Source of the DNA: Lacimicrobium alkaliphilum
GTDB lineage: Bacteria; Pseudomonadota; Gammaproteobacteria; Enterobacterales; Alteromonadaceae
Assembly: GCF_001466725.1 (NCBI RefSeq)
Contig: NZ_CP013650.1
Coordinates: 682,001-746,000 of the forward strand
DNA: 64,000 bases
Reading direction: 5' to 3'
Shown: positions 11,731-20,771 of the stretch, one piece after another
Layout: each line of letters opens with the position of its first letter
Numbering within the stretch: position 1 is the first letter of the stretch
Notes under the pieces: generated by a model
Database searches by the model: none
The model's input: the letters and a program-made list of their open reading frames with translations, nothing else
What the model was told of the DNA's origin: nothing
Made by a program: the position numbers and the translations under genes

Positions 11731-11801
11731 TACAGAACTCTTTCAGAAATTGGCCAGAGAATAGCATTGTCATAACGGTTTTGATAGGCAGATTGGAATA
11801 A

Positions 11802-11824
11802 GCGGGCCCTGTTGGCCCGCCTTT
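11802..11824 (-). terminator. Hairpin between degQ and degS
   Basis: Perfect 7-bp stem GCGGGCC (11802-11808) / GGCCCGC (11814-11820) with a CTGTT loop. It lies 14 bp past the degQ stop on the minus strand, where it is followed by TTATT. A weak rho-independent terminator of degQ is the simplest reading. The U-run is better on the plus strand, but no plus-strand gene precedes it. Confidence 0.5.
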
Positions 11825-11837
11825 TGAGAGGAAAGTT

Positions 11838-13211
11838 TTAGCGAATGACCAGGTAAAGGGAGCTGCTGCCCCGTTTTACGTTCAGGGCAATAACCCCTTC
11901 ATTGTCCTCAAGGTAACTGCGCAATTCGCTGACGCTGGTGATACGCTGACGGTTGACCCCAACAATCACATCGCCATCCTGAAGCCCCAGTCTGGCTGCA
12001 GGGGAGCGGGGCTGAATTTCTGAGACCTTAACACCGCTGATGCCATCTTTGGTTTCACCGTCAGACAAGGTTGAACCTTCAAGGAAGGGATGAACCTGGC
12101 TGGCTGTCACATTTTGTTGAGTGTAATCCCCCAGCACTACGGTGACGTCCCGCGATTTACCGTTGCGGATAAGGGTGAGCTCCACTTCTGTACCGGCACC
12201 AAGAGTACCTATTTTGGCCCGAAGTTCTGTGAAACTGCGGATCGATTTGCCATTAATGGCAGTAATGATATCCCCTGGCTCTATACCACCTTGTTGTGCC
12301 GCTGAGTCTTTATTCACTTCTCTGACAAAGGCACCCTGATTGATATTCAGATCCATGGCCTTGGCCAGATCTGAATCCAGATCCTGCCCAAGAATTCCCA
12401 GCAGGCCGCGGCGAACTTCGCCGAACTCAATCAACTGGCTGGTGAGGCTTTTCATCATGTTCACCGGAATGGCAAAGCCAATGCCGACATTGCCGCCGTT
12501 CGGACCGAAGATAGCCGTATTGATACCAATGAGTTCACCACGCAGATTGACCAGCGCGCCTCCTGAGTTACCCCGGTTAATGGCCGCATCGGTCTGAATA
12601 AAATCTTCATAACCGCCACCACCCATGATATTAAGATCGCTGCGCCCCAGTGCGCTGATGATCCCCGAGGTGACCGTCTGAGTCAGGCCAAAAGGATTAC
12701 CGATGGCCACCGCAAAGTCACCGACTCTGAGTTTATCGCTGTCAGCCAGTTTAACGGCTGTTAGGTTGTCAGCCTTCACCTGTAACAGGGCGATATCACT
12801 TTGTTCATCTGAGCCTATCTTTTTGGCTTCAAGTTCACGGCCATCGATAAGCATAATCACAATTTCATCGGCTTTATCAACGACATGATTGTTTGTAACC
12901 ACATAACCATTCTCTGCGTCGATGATGACGCCTGAGCCAAGCCCGCGGAACGGACGTTCCTGCACTTGTTCGTCGGGCATATTGGGACCAAAGAAAAAGC
13001 GGAACATCTCAGGTACGCGCTGACGGGAGACCTGGGTACCGGCGACAGATATGCTCACCACGGCAGGTTTAACCTCTTCCAGCATGGGTGCCAGAGAGGG
13101 AATTTCATCCTTGTCGGAATTAAAAAAAGGCAATGCCGCATGGGCAGTTGAAAAGGCTGCAAAGACAGCCATTGTGCTTGCAAAGATGACACTGATAAAG
13201 GTTTTGTTCAT
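11838..13211 (-). CDS. degQ: Periplasmic serine protease/chaperone DegQ (DegP-like)
   Basis: 457-aa HtrA protease with a signal peptide (cleavage near STAHA), a trypsin-like domain with the catalytic His in VVTNNHVVDKADEI and Ser in INRGNSGGALVN, and two PDZ domains (about 270-360 and 375-455). The start at ATG 13209-13211 has GGAG nine bases upstream; an upstream in-frame GTG/ATG would disrupt the signal peptide. It clears misfolded periplasmic proteins. A sigma-E-like promoter lies upstream. degP versus degQ cannot be decided from sequence alone; position beside degS favours degQ. Confidence 0.93.
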   Translation of the reverse strand: MNKTFISVIFASTMAVFAAFSTAHAALPFFNSDKDEIPSLAPMLEEVKPAVVSISVAGTQVSRQRVPEMFRFFFGPNMPDEQVQERPFRGLGSGVIIDAENGYVVTNNHVVDKADEIVIMLIDGRELEAKKIGSDEQSDIALLQVKADNLTAVKLADSDKLRVGDFAVAIGNPFGLTQTVTSGIISALGRSDLNIMGGGGYEDFIQTDAAINRGNSGGALVNLRGELIGINTAIFGPNGGNVGIGFAIPVNMMKSLTSQLIEFGEVRRGLLGILGQDLDSDLAKAMDLNINQGAFVREVNKDSAAQQGGIEPGDIITAINGKSIRSFTELRAKIGTLGAGTEVELTLIRNGKSRDVTVVLGDYTQQNVTASQVHPFLEGSTLSDGETKDGISGVKVSEIQPRSPAARLGLQDGDVIVGVNRQRITSVSELRSYLEDNEGVIALNVKRGSSSLYLVIR

Positions 13212-13251
13212 TGTTGCTATTACTCCAAAGCGAATCAAATAAACTGTCTAA

Positions 13252-13278
13252 CAGACTCAATTGAAGGAACTAAAGTTC
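13252..13278 (-). promoter_or_regulatory. Sigma-E-type promoter upstream of degQ
   Basis: Read on the minus strand, GAACTT (13273-13278) is followed after exactly 17 bases by TCTG (13252-13255). This fits the RpoE consensus GGAACTT-N15-19-TCnnA. It lies 41 bp before the degQ ATG. DegP/Q-type proteases are known sigma-E targets in enterics and vibrios, and degS, the protease that releases sigma-E, is next door. Confidence 0.5.
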
Positions 13279-13304
13279 AATGAAAACAGTGGTGAATTAT
13301 CCTG

Positions 13305-13763
13305 TTATTTATGCTCTTCGGCGGCTTTCCCTGTACTAACACTATCGCCGGACTTACCACTGAATAATCCGGAACTGGCACTGGGATAGTCTCTGGGCTG
13401 GTAGTCTGGCGCCTGATTCTGTTGTTTGCGCGGTTTACCCTGATTACGCAAATAAGCCGAAGCCTGATCACCAAAATAGCTGAGCTGAGCTGACTCTTTG
13501 TCTTCATCATCGGTCTGTGCGAGTAGCGCTTCATAGTGATCCAGCTGTTGTTTTAACTGTTCACTTTGCTGCTCCATGGCCTCGAGTACCTGACGGCATT
13601 CATTGACATGTATGTGGCCCTGTTCAGACAACATACTTTTGATTTCTTTCTCGAGGTGCAGGCCCGATGAGCTGCCCGATTGGCGCTGGGTAACAAAGCG
13701 GCCGACGAAAAAGCCGACGATGGTACCGCACAGCAATAGTAATATTCCGATAATCCAATCCAT
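13305..13763 (-). CDS. zapG: Z-ring-associated inner-membrane protein ZapG (YhcB, DUF1043)
   Basis: 152-aa protein: N-terminal TM helix (residues 3-21, ending GFFVGRFV), a predicted coiled coil (about 35-85, many Glu/Gln/Leu heptads), and a Ser/Pro/Gln-rich disordered tail. The start at ATG 13761-13763 has AGGAG five bases upstream. YhcB/ZapG links cell division and envelope growth in E. coli. Divergent from zapE, the usual arrangement, with degQ downstream. Confidence 0.9.
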   Translation of the reverse strand: MDWIIGILLLLCGTIVGFFVGRFVTQRQSGSSSGLHLEKEIKSMLSEQGHIHVNECRQVLEAMEQQSEQLKQQLDHYEALLAQTDDEDKESAQLSYFGDQASAYLRNQGKPRKQQNQAPDYQPRDYPSASSGLFSGKSGDSVSTGKAAEEHK

Positions 13764-13949
13764 AACCACTCCTGAAATCGCATTAATGCATTAATCTATC
13801 ATACCTGAACTCACGGAAACCTGGTGGCAACTTTGCTGGTTTCAGCCTTATTGCTGGCAAAAAAACACTTGTGAAGCACAGATGTAGTATGATTCCCCAT
13901 CCGGCAGTTGACGCATAGACGATCAATGCTGAATCCGGGATAATCCGTT

Positions 13950-13958
13950 TGGTATAAT
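13950..13958 (+). promoter_or_regulatory. Extended -10 promoter of zapE
   Basis: TGG followed by a perfect TATAAT (13953-13958), i.e. an extended -10 (TGnTATAAT), 43 bp before the zapE ATG. No good -35 is seen at 17 bp spacing, as is common for extended -10 promoters. Confidence 0.5.
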
Positions 13959-14000
13959 ACCCGCTGAGCAAACTATGCGGCCAATTTATTTTTATTCAAG

Positions 14001-15113
14001 ATGTGGACTATGCATGAGATGACGCCATGGCAAAAGTATCAGCAGGATTTGGCCAGCGACGACTTTGTGCACGACAAATCCCAGGAAAACGCAGTAGCGC
14101 ATTTGCAGACTCTGTATGATGAGTTGCTGCAAATGCAGCCAGACATGAGTCTGAAAAGTCGTCTGAAAGCGTTACTGAAAAAGCAGCCGCAAAAGACGGT
14201 AAAAGGATTGTATTTCTGGGGCGGCGTAGGGCGGGGTAAAACCTATCTGGTGGATACCTTCTACGAATGCCTGCCGTTTGAGCGCAAGATGCGTATTCAC
14301 TTTCACCGTTTTATGCACAGGGTGCATCAGGAACTGAAATCCTTAAGCGGTGAATCCGATCCGCTGAAAATTGTTGCCCGACGTCTGGCCAGAGAGGCGA
14401 GAATACTCTGTTTTGATGAGTTCTTTGTATCCGATATCACCGATGCCATGATCCTGGGAACACTGATGCAGGAGATGTTTGGCCAGGGAGTGGTGTTGGT
14501 GGCCACCTCCAATATTCCCCCGGATGAGCTGTATAAAAACGGGTTGCAACGGGCCCGTTTTTTACCGGCCATCGAGCTGATTAAACAACATACCCAAGTC
14601 GTCAATGTGGACAGTGGTACTGACTATCGTTTGCGCACGCTGGAGCAGGCCGAGATCTACCATTATCCGCTGGATGAGGACGCCAACAGGAATCTGTATC
14701 GCTATTTCGCTCAACTGGCACCGGAAGAAGGTTGTGAAAATCAGCCTATTGATATCGAAGGACGTCAGATTCAGAGCCTGCGTGAGGCCGATGGCGTGGT
14801 GATGTTTGATTTTAAGGCCTTGTGTGATGGTCCCAGAAGCCAGTCTGACTATATGGAAATTAGCCGTTGTTATCATTCTGTGCTGGTGGCAAATGTAGCG
14901 CAGATGGGTCAGCATAATGATGACATAGCCAGGCGTTTTATTGCCATGGTGGATGAATTCTACGAACGTAACGTCAAGCTGATTATCTCGGCGGACGTCG
15001 CAATGGATAAACTCTACAGCCAGGGGCGGCTGAACTTTGAGTTTAACCGTTGTTTAAGCCGTCTAAAGGAAATGCAGTCTCACGATTATCTTGCGCTGGA
15101 ACATTTGCCTTAG
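14001..15113 (+). CDS. zapE: Cell-division AFG1-like ATPase ZapE
   Basis: 370-aa AFG1/LACE1-family P-loop ATPase. Walker A is GGVGRGKT (about residue 76), Walker B is ILCFDEFFVSD, and sensor 1 is VATSNIPPDEL. ZapE is recruited to the FtsZ ring late in division and under low oxygen. There is no strong Shine-Dalgarno; ATGs at 14001, 14010 and 14019 are all possible, and 14001 gives the longest protein. Divergent from zapG. Confidence 0.95.
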   Translation: MWTMHEMTPWQKYQQDLASDDFVHDKSQENAVAHLQTLYDELLQMQPDMSLKSRLKALLKKQPQKTVKGLYFWGGVGRGKTYLVDTFYECLPFERKMRIHFHRFMHRVHQELKSLSGESDPLKIVARRLAREARILCFDEFFVSDITDAMILGTLMQEMFGQGVVLVATSNIPPDELYKNGLQRARFLPAIELIKQHTQVVNVDSGTDYRLRTLEQAEIYHYPLDEDANRNLYRYFAQLAPEEGCENQPIDIEGRQIQSLREADGVVMFDFKALCDGPRSQSDYMEISRCYHSVLVANVAQMGQHNDDIARRFIAMVDEFYERNVKLIISADVAMDKLYSQGRLNFEFNRCLSRLKEMQSHDYLALEHLP

Positions 15114-15256
15114 ATCTATCGCTATATCCGGTACGTATCAACAGGTTAACGCCACTCATTATACATCTGGTGGTTCGCCAGAATTAGTGGCAAAATCATT
15201 GAAATTCAATGCTTTTTTATCAGTGTCTTGCTGCAAAACGACTATAGGTAACATGG

Positions 15257-17842
15257 ATGAACAGTACTTTACCTCACAATCAGGGAACGCTCAGAAAGCC
15301 AGTCCGGATGGCGTTATGGCAGGTTCTGATCGGTTGTATTTTCGCAAGCCCCGGCTTTGCCAGTGAGCCTTTGACCCTGAATGTGGGCGTATATTCTAAC
15401 CCGCCCAAGATTTTTGCCGATGATCAGGGCCGCGTCAGTGGCATTCTCGGCGATCTGTTGTCGGAGGTGGCTGCACGTGAAGGTTGGCAACTGAAAGCGG
15501 TGCAATGCCAATGGGATCAATGTCTGCAATGGGTTGAGCAGGGTGAAATCGATATCTTGCCGGATGTGGCCTGGACCGAAGACAGAGCGGATAAGATGGC
15601 GTTTCATCAGGTTCCGGCCCTGATGAGCTGGTCGCAGCTGTATGGGAAGAAAGATCTGAAACTGGCCAGCCTGCTCGATTTGCAGGACAAGCGTCTGGCT
15701 GTATTGCAAGGGTCAGTTCAACAAAGCTATCTGGAGAACCTGGTCAGTAGTTTTGAGCTACGGGTGACCTGGGTGCCTCAGCAGAATATCGTACAGAGTT
15801 TTAAAGCGATCAGTGAGGGCAGGGCCGATGTGGTGGCGTCAAATCAGTATGTGGGTGAGCAACTGGCCAGCAAATTAAACCTGAGTACCTCTCCGGTGAT
15901 GTTTCTGCCGAATAAGTTGTTCTATGTTGCCCCTCCCAGGCAACATGCGTCTGTTCTGACAACGCTGGATCGTTATCTGCAAAACTGGAAGCAGGACCCT
16001 GATTCTCCTTATTTCTCTGTGCTGGAAAAGTGGAGCCTGCCGCAGACCAATATTGTTCCGGTATTTGTCTGGTGGCTGATGGCGGCGCTGATTCTCGGTT
16101 TGTTGCTGGCACTGTTGATCGGACAGTTACTCAGACGCAGGATTGCCCGTATCGGTGATCATCTGCGCGCCAGTGAGGCCAGACTGACAACAATTCTGGA
16201 TAGTGTGGACGCCTTTGTATTTATTAAGGACAAACAGCGACGCTATCAATATGTCAATCAGAAGATTTGTGACTTGTTTGGACTGAAAGAAGAGCAGATT
16301 ATCGGTCAGACTGATGAGCTGTTCTTTGATGCGCAAACCTGTGAGATGCTCAGAGATGTCGATAACCGTGTGCTCGAATCCGGAGAACGGGTAACCACTG
16401 AAGAGACCGATACACTGGCTGATGGCACCAGTGAAATGACCTGTGTCTCAGTTAAGCTGCCGCTCAGGGACGCAAAGGGTAAGATTTATGCCCTATGTGG
16501 TATCGCCACGGATATCAGTGAATACCGTCAGGCGCAGCAGGAACTGCATCAACTGGCCTATTTTGATCCTCTGACCGAATTACCCAATCGTCGCTTGCTG
16601 CTGGACAGGCTGCATCAGGCGCTGATGCACGCAAAAAATAGTGGTAGTGAAGGCGCCATATTGCTGATCGACCTGGATAACTTTAAGACACTGAATGACA
16701 CACAGGGCCATGCCGCCGGTGATCTGTTGTTAAAGCAGGTCGCTCAGCGACTCGGTGAGGGGCTGCATGGTAAAGAAACTCTAGGGCGTTTGAGTGCGGA
16801 CGAGTTTTTGCTGGTGCTTGAGGGACTGGGCAAGAATATGGACAGCGCAGTCAATTTTGCCACCTCTCAGGCAAGAGTGTTGCTGAACAAAGTGTCGCAG
16901 CCCTATGAACTGAATGGAGTGCCATTCAGCGGTTCAGCCAGTATCGGTGTGGTGATGTTCTCTGATGCTAATGGCAGTGTGGAAACCTTGCTAAAAGAAG
17001 CCGACCTGGCCTTATGTGATGCCAAGGACGCCGGGCGTAACACCATGCGCTTCTATAACCCGGTGATGCAGACCAAAGTCAACCACCAAAGTCAGATGGA
17101 GGCGGCACTGCGTAAAGCGCTGGAAGAAGGTAATCTGCAACTTCATCTGCAACCACAACTGGATGAAGGGCATCAGGTGTTTGCCATGGAGGCACTGCTG
17201 CGATGGCAGGACCCTGACATGGGCTGGATATCACCGGCGGACTTTATTCCGGTGGCCGAAGCCAGTGGCCAGATTGTTCCTTTAGGTGAATGGGTTATGC
17301 TGCAGGCGTGCAGATTGTTGGCTGGCTGGCAACAAAACAAGGCTATGGCCGATTTAACCCTGGCGGTGAATATCAGCGCCCGTCAGTTTTATCATCCGCA
17401 TTTTGTTGAGCATGTGGAGTATTGTATTACCCAAACCGGCATCGAGCCACGCTATCTGGAGCTGGAAATCACCGAAAGCCTGTTGATCGATGATCTGGAA
17501 AATACCATCAATAAGATGAACCTGCTCAGAGGCATGGGGATCAGCTTCTCGTTAGACGATTTCGGCACCGGTTACGCATCTTTGGGTTATCTCAAACGTT
17601 TACCTCTGAGCCAGCTTAAAATAGACCAGACTTTTGTCAGAGACTTACTTTCAGACCCCAACGATGAGGCCATTGTCAGTACTATAGTGGCGCTGGGGAA
17701 AAGCCTGGATTTGAAGGTTATCGCAGAAGGAGTGGAAACACCTGAACAGGCCCAGAGGCTAAAAGAGCTCGGTTGCCAGGCCTTCCAGGGCTACTATTTT
17801 GGTCGCCCCGCACCGGAGGCACACTGGTTAACCAGCCTGTGA
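15257..17842 (+). CDS. Periplasmic-sensor PAS-GGDEF-EAL signalling protein
   Basis: 861-aa membrane protein. In order: signal sequence (about 17-36), a solute-binding protein family-3 domain (about 38-260), a TM helix (about 272-292), a PAS domain (about 305-420), a GGDEF domain (about 430-590) and an EAL domain (about 605-855). The GGDEF signature is degenerate (LSADEF), so cyclase activity is doubtful. The EAL domain keeps MEALLRW, ITESLL and DDFGTGYASL, so it is probably an active c-di-GMP phosphodiesterase controlled by a periplasmic small molecule, by analogy an amino acid. No transporter gene adjoins it. Confidence 0.93.
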   Translation: MNSTLPHNQGTLRKPVRMALWQVLIGCIFASPGFASEPLTLNVGVYSNPPKIFADDQGRVSGILGDLLSEVAAREGWQLKAVQCQWDQCLQWVEQGEIDILPDVAWTEDRADKMAFHQVPALMSWSQLYGKKDLKLASLLDLQDKRLAVLQGSVQQSYLENLVSSFELRVTWVPQQNIVQSFKAISEGRADVVASNQYVGEQLASKLNLSTSPVMFLPNKLFYVAPPRQHASVLTTLDRYLQNWKQDPDSPYFSVLEKWSLPQTNIVPVFVWWLMAALILGLLLALLIGQLLRRRIARIGDHLRASEARLTTILDSVDAFVFIKDKQRRYQYVNQKICDLFGLKEEQIIGQTDELFFDAQTCEMLRDVDNRVLESGERVTTEETDTLADGTSEMTCVSVKLPLRDAKGKIYALCGIATDISEYRQAQQELHQLAYFDPLTELPNRRLLLDRLHQALMHAKNSGSEGAILLIDLDNFKTLNDTQGHAAGDLLLKQVAQRLGEGLHGKETLGRLSADEFLLVLEGLGKNMDSAVNFATSQARVLLNKVSQPYELNGVPFSGSASIGVVMFSDANGSVETLLKEADLALCDAKDAGRNTMRFYNPVMQTKVNHQSQMEAALRKALEEGNLQLHLQPQLDEGHQVFAMEALLRWQDPDMGWISPADFIPVAEASGQIVPLGEWVMLQACRLLAGWQQNKAMADLTLAVNISARQFYHPHFVEHVEYCITQTGIEPRYLELEITESLLIDDLENTINKMNLLRGMGISFSLDDFGTGYASLGYLKRLPLSQLKIDQTFVRDLLSDPNDEAIVSTIVALGKSLDLKVIAEGVETPEQAQRLKELGCQAFQGYYFGRPAPEAHWLTSL

Positions 17843-17939
17843 TAACTACGTGAAAAGAGATGTTCAAAACAGAGATACAAAGAGCGCAGTGGATTTAACG
17901 GTTTGTGTCATGCCCGAATGCCGTTATCGGGCATCCAGC

Positions 17940-18414
17940 GACCTTTGACAAAGAAATTTAACGCAGAAGGTTTAAAAAGATTTCTCACCACAGAGCCGCA
18001 GAGAACACGGAGAAGGGCAATACCATGAAGGGCCAAATTTATTGGGCTAATAGTGTCAATCTGTGTAGTTTCCTCATGCAAAGGTGCTGAGACTTTTATC
18101 TTTCCTCACCTTTAAGACCTCTGCGCCCCTGCGAGATCACTATCTTTTCTCTTATTCTCTCGCAGAGGCGCAAAGACACAGAGAAATGCGGAATGGGCGC
18201 TAAGGGCCAGCGGTGAATTACTGCATCAACAAGCTGTTGTTTCGTCCTTTTCGTGTGGTTTGTGGTAAAAAAGCCTTCAACCACGAAAAACACGAAAGGC
18301 ACGAAAAGGAAATTTAACCGCAGAGACGCAGAGGGGCTTAAGCCGATATTCCCTCTGTGTTCTCTGTGTTCTCTGTGCCTCTGTGGTTAATTTAAAAGTT
18401 ACAACCTACTGTAA
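17940..18414. repeat. Gene-free tract of imperfect direct and inverted repeats
   Basis: The 572 bp between the EAL gene and metE contain no credible ORF. Instead there are many degenerate copies of a CGCAGAG/ACACAGAG theme and its complement CTCTGTG. CCTTTTCGTG (18246-18255) pairs perfectly with CACGAAAAGG (18300-18309), and TTAACCGCAGAG (18314-18325) pairs with the complement in 18379-18390 with one mismatch. This resembles the dispersed intergenic repeats (REP/MITE-like) common in gammaproteobacteria. It could form nested hairpins that also terminate metE. Confidence 0.6.
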
Positions 18415-20673
18415 TTATTTCGCCAGTTCGGCCCGGAGTTGCTGCGCAGCGGTAACCATATTGGTCAGGGCGGCACGGGTTTCCTGCCAGCCTCTGGTTT
18501 TCAGGCCACAGTCCGGATTCACCCACAGTCGCTCGGCCGGTACCACTTCCAGCGCCTTTTTCAGCAAGTCGGTTATCCAGCCCGTGTCCGGCACATTGGG
18601 CGAATGAATATCATACACGCCCGGGCCGATATCATTGGGGTAGGCTTTGTGCTTAAAGGCATCCAGCAGCACCATATTGGAACGGGACGTTTCCACCGTC
18701 AGCACATCGGCATCCAGGGCAATGATGGCATCCAGAATATCGTTGAATTCTGAGTAGCACATATGACTGTGGATCTGGACATCGGCCGGCGCTCTGGCAC
18801 AGGCCAGACGGAAACAGGCAACCGCCCAGTCAAGATATTGCTGCCACTGACTGTGTTTAACCGGCATGCCCTCGCGAATGGCAGGTTCGTCTATCTGAAT
18901 AATTTTGATACCTGCGTTAATCAGATCTTCTGTTTCATCACTGACGGCAAGGGCAATCTGCCGGGCCACCTGCTCGCGGCTTAAGTCATCGCGCACAAAG
19001 CTCCAGCATAAGATCGTCACCGGACCGGTCAGCATGCCCTTTACTGGTTTGTCGGTGAGGGATTGCGCATAGCTCAGCCAGTCGGTGGTCATGGCCTGCT
19101 TGCGGGTGATATCCCCGTAAATGACCGGTGGTTTGACACAGCGGGAGCCATAACTCTGTACCCAGCCATAACGGGTGCTGGTGACGCCGTCGAGGAAATC
19201 GGCAAAATATTCGACCATATCATTGCGCTCCGGCTCTCCGTGCACCAGCACGTCCAGTCCGATTTCTTCCTGACGGGCAATGCAGTCCTCTATCTGTTGC
19301 TGCATAGCCTGAATATATTCCTCGCTACTGAGTTCCTTACGCTTGTAAGCGGCTCTGAGCCGACGAATTTCTGCGGTTTGCGGGAAAGAGCCGATAGTAG
19401 TGGTGGGCAGTTGCGGCAAGGCCAGTGACTGTTGTTTTTGTTTGCGCACTGCATAGGGCTCGGCGCGCTGTACCTGTGTAAGGCTGCCGATCCGCTCTCT
19501 GAGTGCGGTATTGACAGCCTGTGCTGAGACTAACCTGGCCTTAACCGGGGCCGAGTACTGTTCAATAGCAGCGGTGTCACCTGTCAGCAATGCCTGTTTC
19601 AGTAACGACAATTCCTGACATTTCTGACTGGCAAAGGCCAGCCAGCTTTTGATTTGCGGATCCAGCTTATCTTCCTGCTCCAGATCCACCGGACAATGTA
19701 ACAGTGAGCAACTCGGCGCCAGCCAGGTTCTGCCGTTTAGTTGTGCATAAAGCGGCTCCAGTTTCTGATACAAAGCGCTGAGATCGCTCTTCCAGATATT
19801 GCGCCCGTCAATCACGCCCAAAGAGACCACCCAGTGGCGTGGCAGCATATCGATGGTGAGCTGGATATCTGTTGGTTCGGCCACACAATCAATGTGAACA
19901 CCGTGCAGGGGCAGGGAGGCGATCAGATCGAGGTGGTGATCGATGCTGGCAAAATAGCTGGTCAGCAGTAATTTAAGGCTGCCCTGACGCAGCTCACCAT
20001 AGGCTTGTCGAAAGGCTTTCTGCCAGTCTGCATCCAGCTCCAGACCGAGTATGGGTTCATCAATTTGCAGCCAGCCAGCACGGGCACTATTGAGTTTATC
20101 GAAGATTTGCTGATAGCCAGCCAGAAGTTGCGGTAACAGTTGCAGTTTATCGCCTTCAAAGGCGCTTAAATACAGGTAGCTGAGCGGCCCCAGCAACACA
20201 GGTTTGGACTCATGGCCAAGGTTCTTTGCTTCTTCAATCTGCTCAAGCAAGGGCTGAATATCCACCCGGATATCTAACTGCTGGCTCAGTTCCGGCACGA
20301 TATAGTGGTAGTTGGTGTTAAACCATTTGGTCATATCTGACGCGGCACAGGCACAGCCGGTAGGTGCGCGGCCCCGGGCAATACGAAATTCCAGATCCAG
20401 CTTGTCACTACTATCACTATCCCTGGCAAAGCGCTGAGGGATGATGCCAAGGTAGAGACTGGTATTAAGTACATGATCATAATTGGCAAAATCCCCAACC
20501 GGCAGTAATTCAATGCCGGCTTGCTGTTGTATTGCCCAGTTTTGCCGGCGAATGTCGGCGCCGGTCTGCAAAAACTCTTGCTTACTGATCCTGCCTTGCC
20601 AGTACTGTTCCAGGGCAAATTTCAATTCTCTTCTGGTACCGATGCGGGGAAAGCCGAGCGTGTGTAGTTTCAT
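18415..20673 (-). CDS. metE: Cobalamin-independent methionine synthase
   Basis: 752-aa MetE (5-methyltetrahydropteroyltriglutamate-homocysteine methyltransferase), with tandem TIM barrels. The zinc-site region HSHMCYSEF and the C-terminal NPDCGLKTRGW are present. The start at ATG 20671-20673 (MKLHTLGFPRIG) has AGGA eight bases upstream; an in-frame ATG seven codons earlier has none. Divergent from metR, which activates it with homocysteine as co-effector in E. coli. Confidence 0.98.
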   Translation of the reverse strand: MKLHTLGFPRIGTRRELKFALEQYWQGRISKQEFLQTGADIRRQNWAIQQQAGIELLPVGDFANYDHVLNTSLYLGIIPQRFARDSDSSDKLDLEFRIARGRAPTGCACAASDMTKWFNTNYHYIVPELSQQLDIRVDIQPLLEQIEEAKNLGHESKPVLLGPLSYLYLSAFEGDKLQLLPQLLAGYQQIFDKLNSARAGWLQIDEPILGLELDADWQKAFRQAYGELRQGSLKLLLTSYFASIDHHLDLIASLPLHGVHIDCVAEPTDIQLTIDMLPRHWVVSLGVIDGRNIWKSDLSALYQKLEPLYAQLNGRTWLAPSCSLLHCPVDLEQEDKLDPQIKSWLAFASQKCQELSLLKQALLTGDTAAIEQYSAPVKARLVSAQAVNTALRERIGSLTQVQRAEPYAVRKQKQQSLALPQLPTTTIGSFPQTAEIRRLRAAYKRKELSSEEYIQAMQQQIEDCIARQEEIGLDVLVHGEPERNDMVEYFADFLDGVTSTRYGWVQSYGSRCVKPPVIYGDITRKQAMTTDWLSYAQSLTDKPVKGMLTGPVTILCWSFVRDDLSREQVARQIALAVSDETEDLINAGIKIIQIDEPAIREGMPVKHSQWQQYLDWAVACFRLACARAPADVQIHSHMCYSEFNDILDAIIALDADVLTVETSRSNMVLLDAFKHKAYPNDIGPGVYDIHSPNVPDTGWITDLLKKALEVVPAERLWVNPDCGLKTRGWQETRAALTNMVTAAQQLRAELAK

Positions 20674-20756
20674 TTGTTCGTTCCTTTTAGCCATCTAGAC
20701 GTGTATATTTACCGGCATCCCTGTTTGCTACAAGCGCAAGATTTTCACGTGCAACC

Positions 20757-20769
20757 TGAAGAATTTTCA
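20757..20769. promoter_or_regulatory. MetR binding site
   Basis: TGAA-GAATT-TTCA is a perfect match to the MetR consensus TGAA-N5-TTCA. It lies in the 98-bp metE-metR divergent region, ending two bases before the metR ATG, a position suited to autorepression of metR. Other half-sites (TTCA at about 20744) are present but do not form a second perfect box. Confidence 0.6.
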
Positions 20770-20771
20770 TC

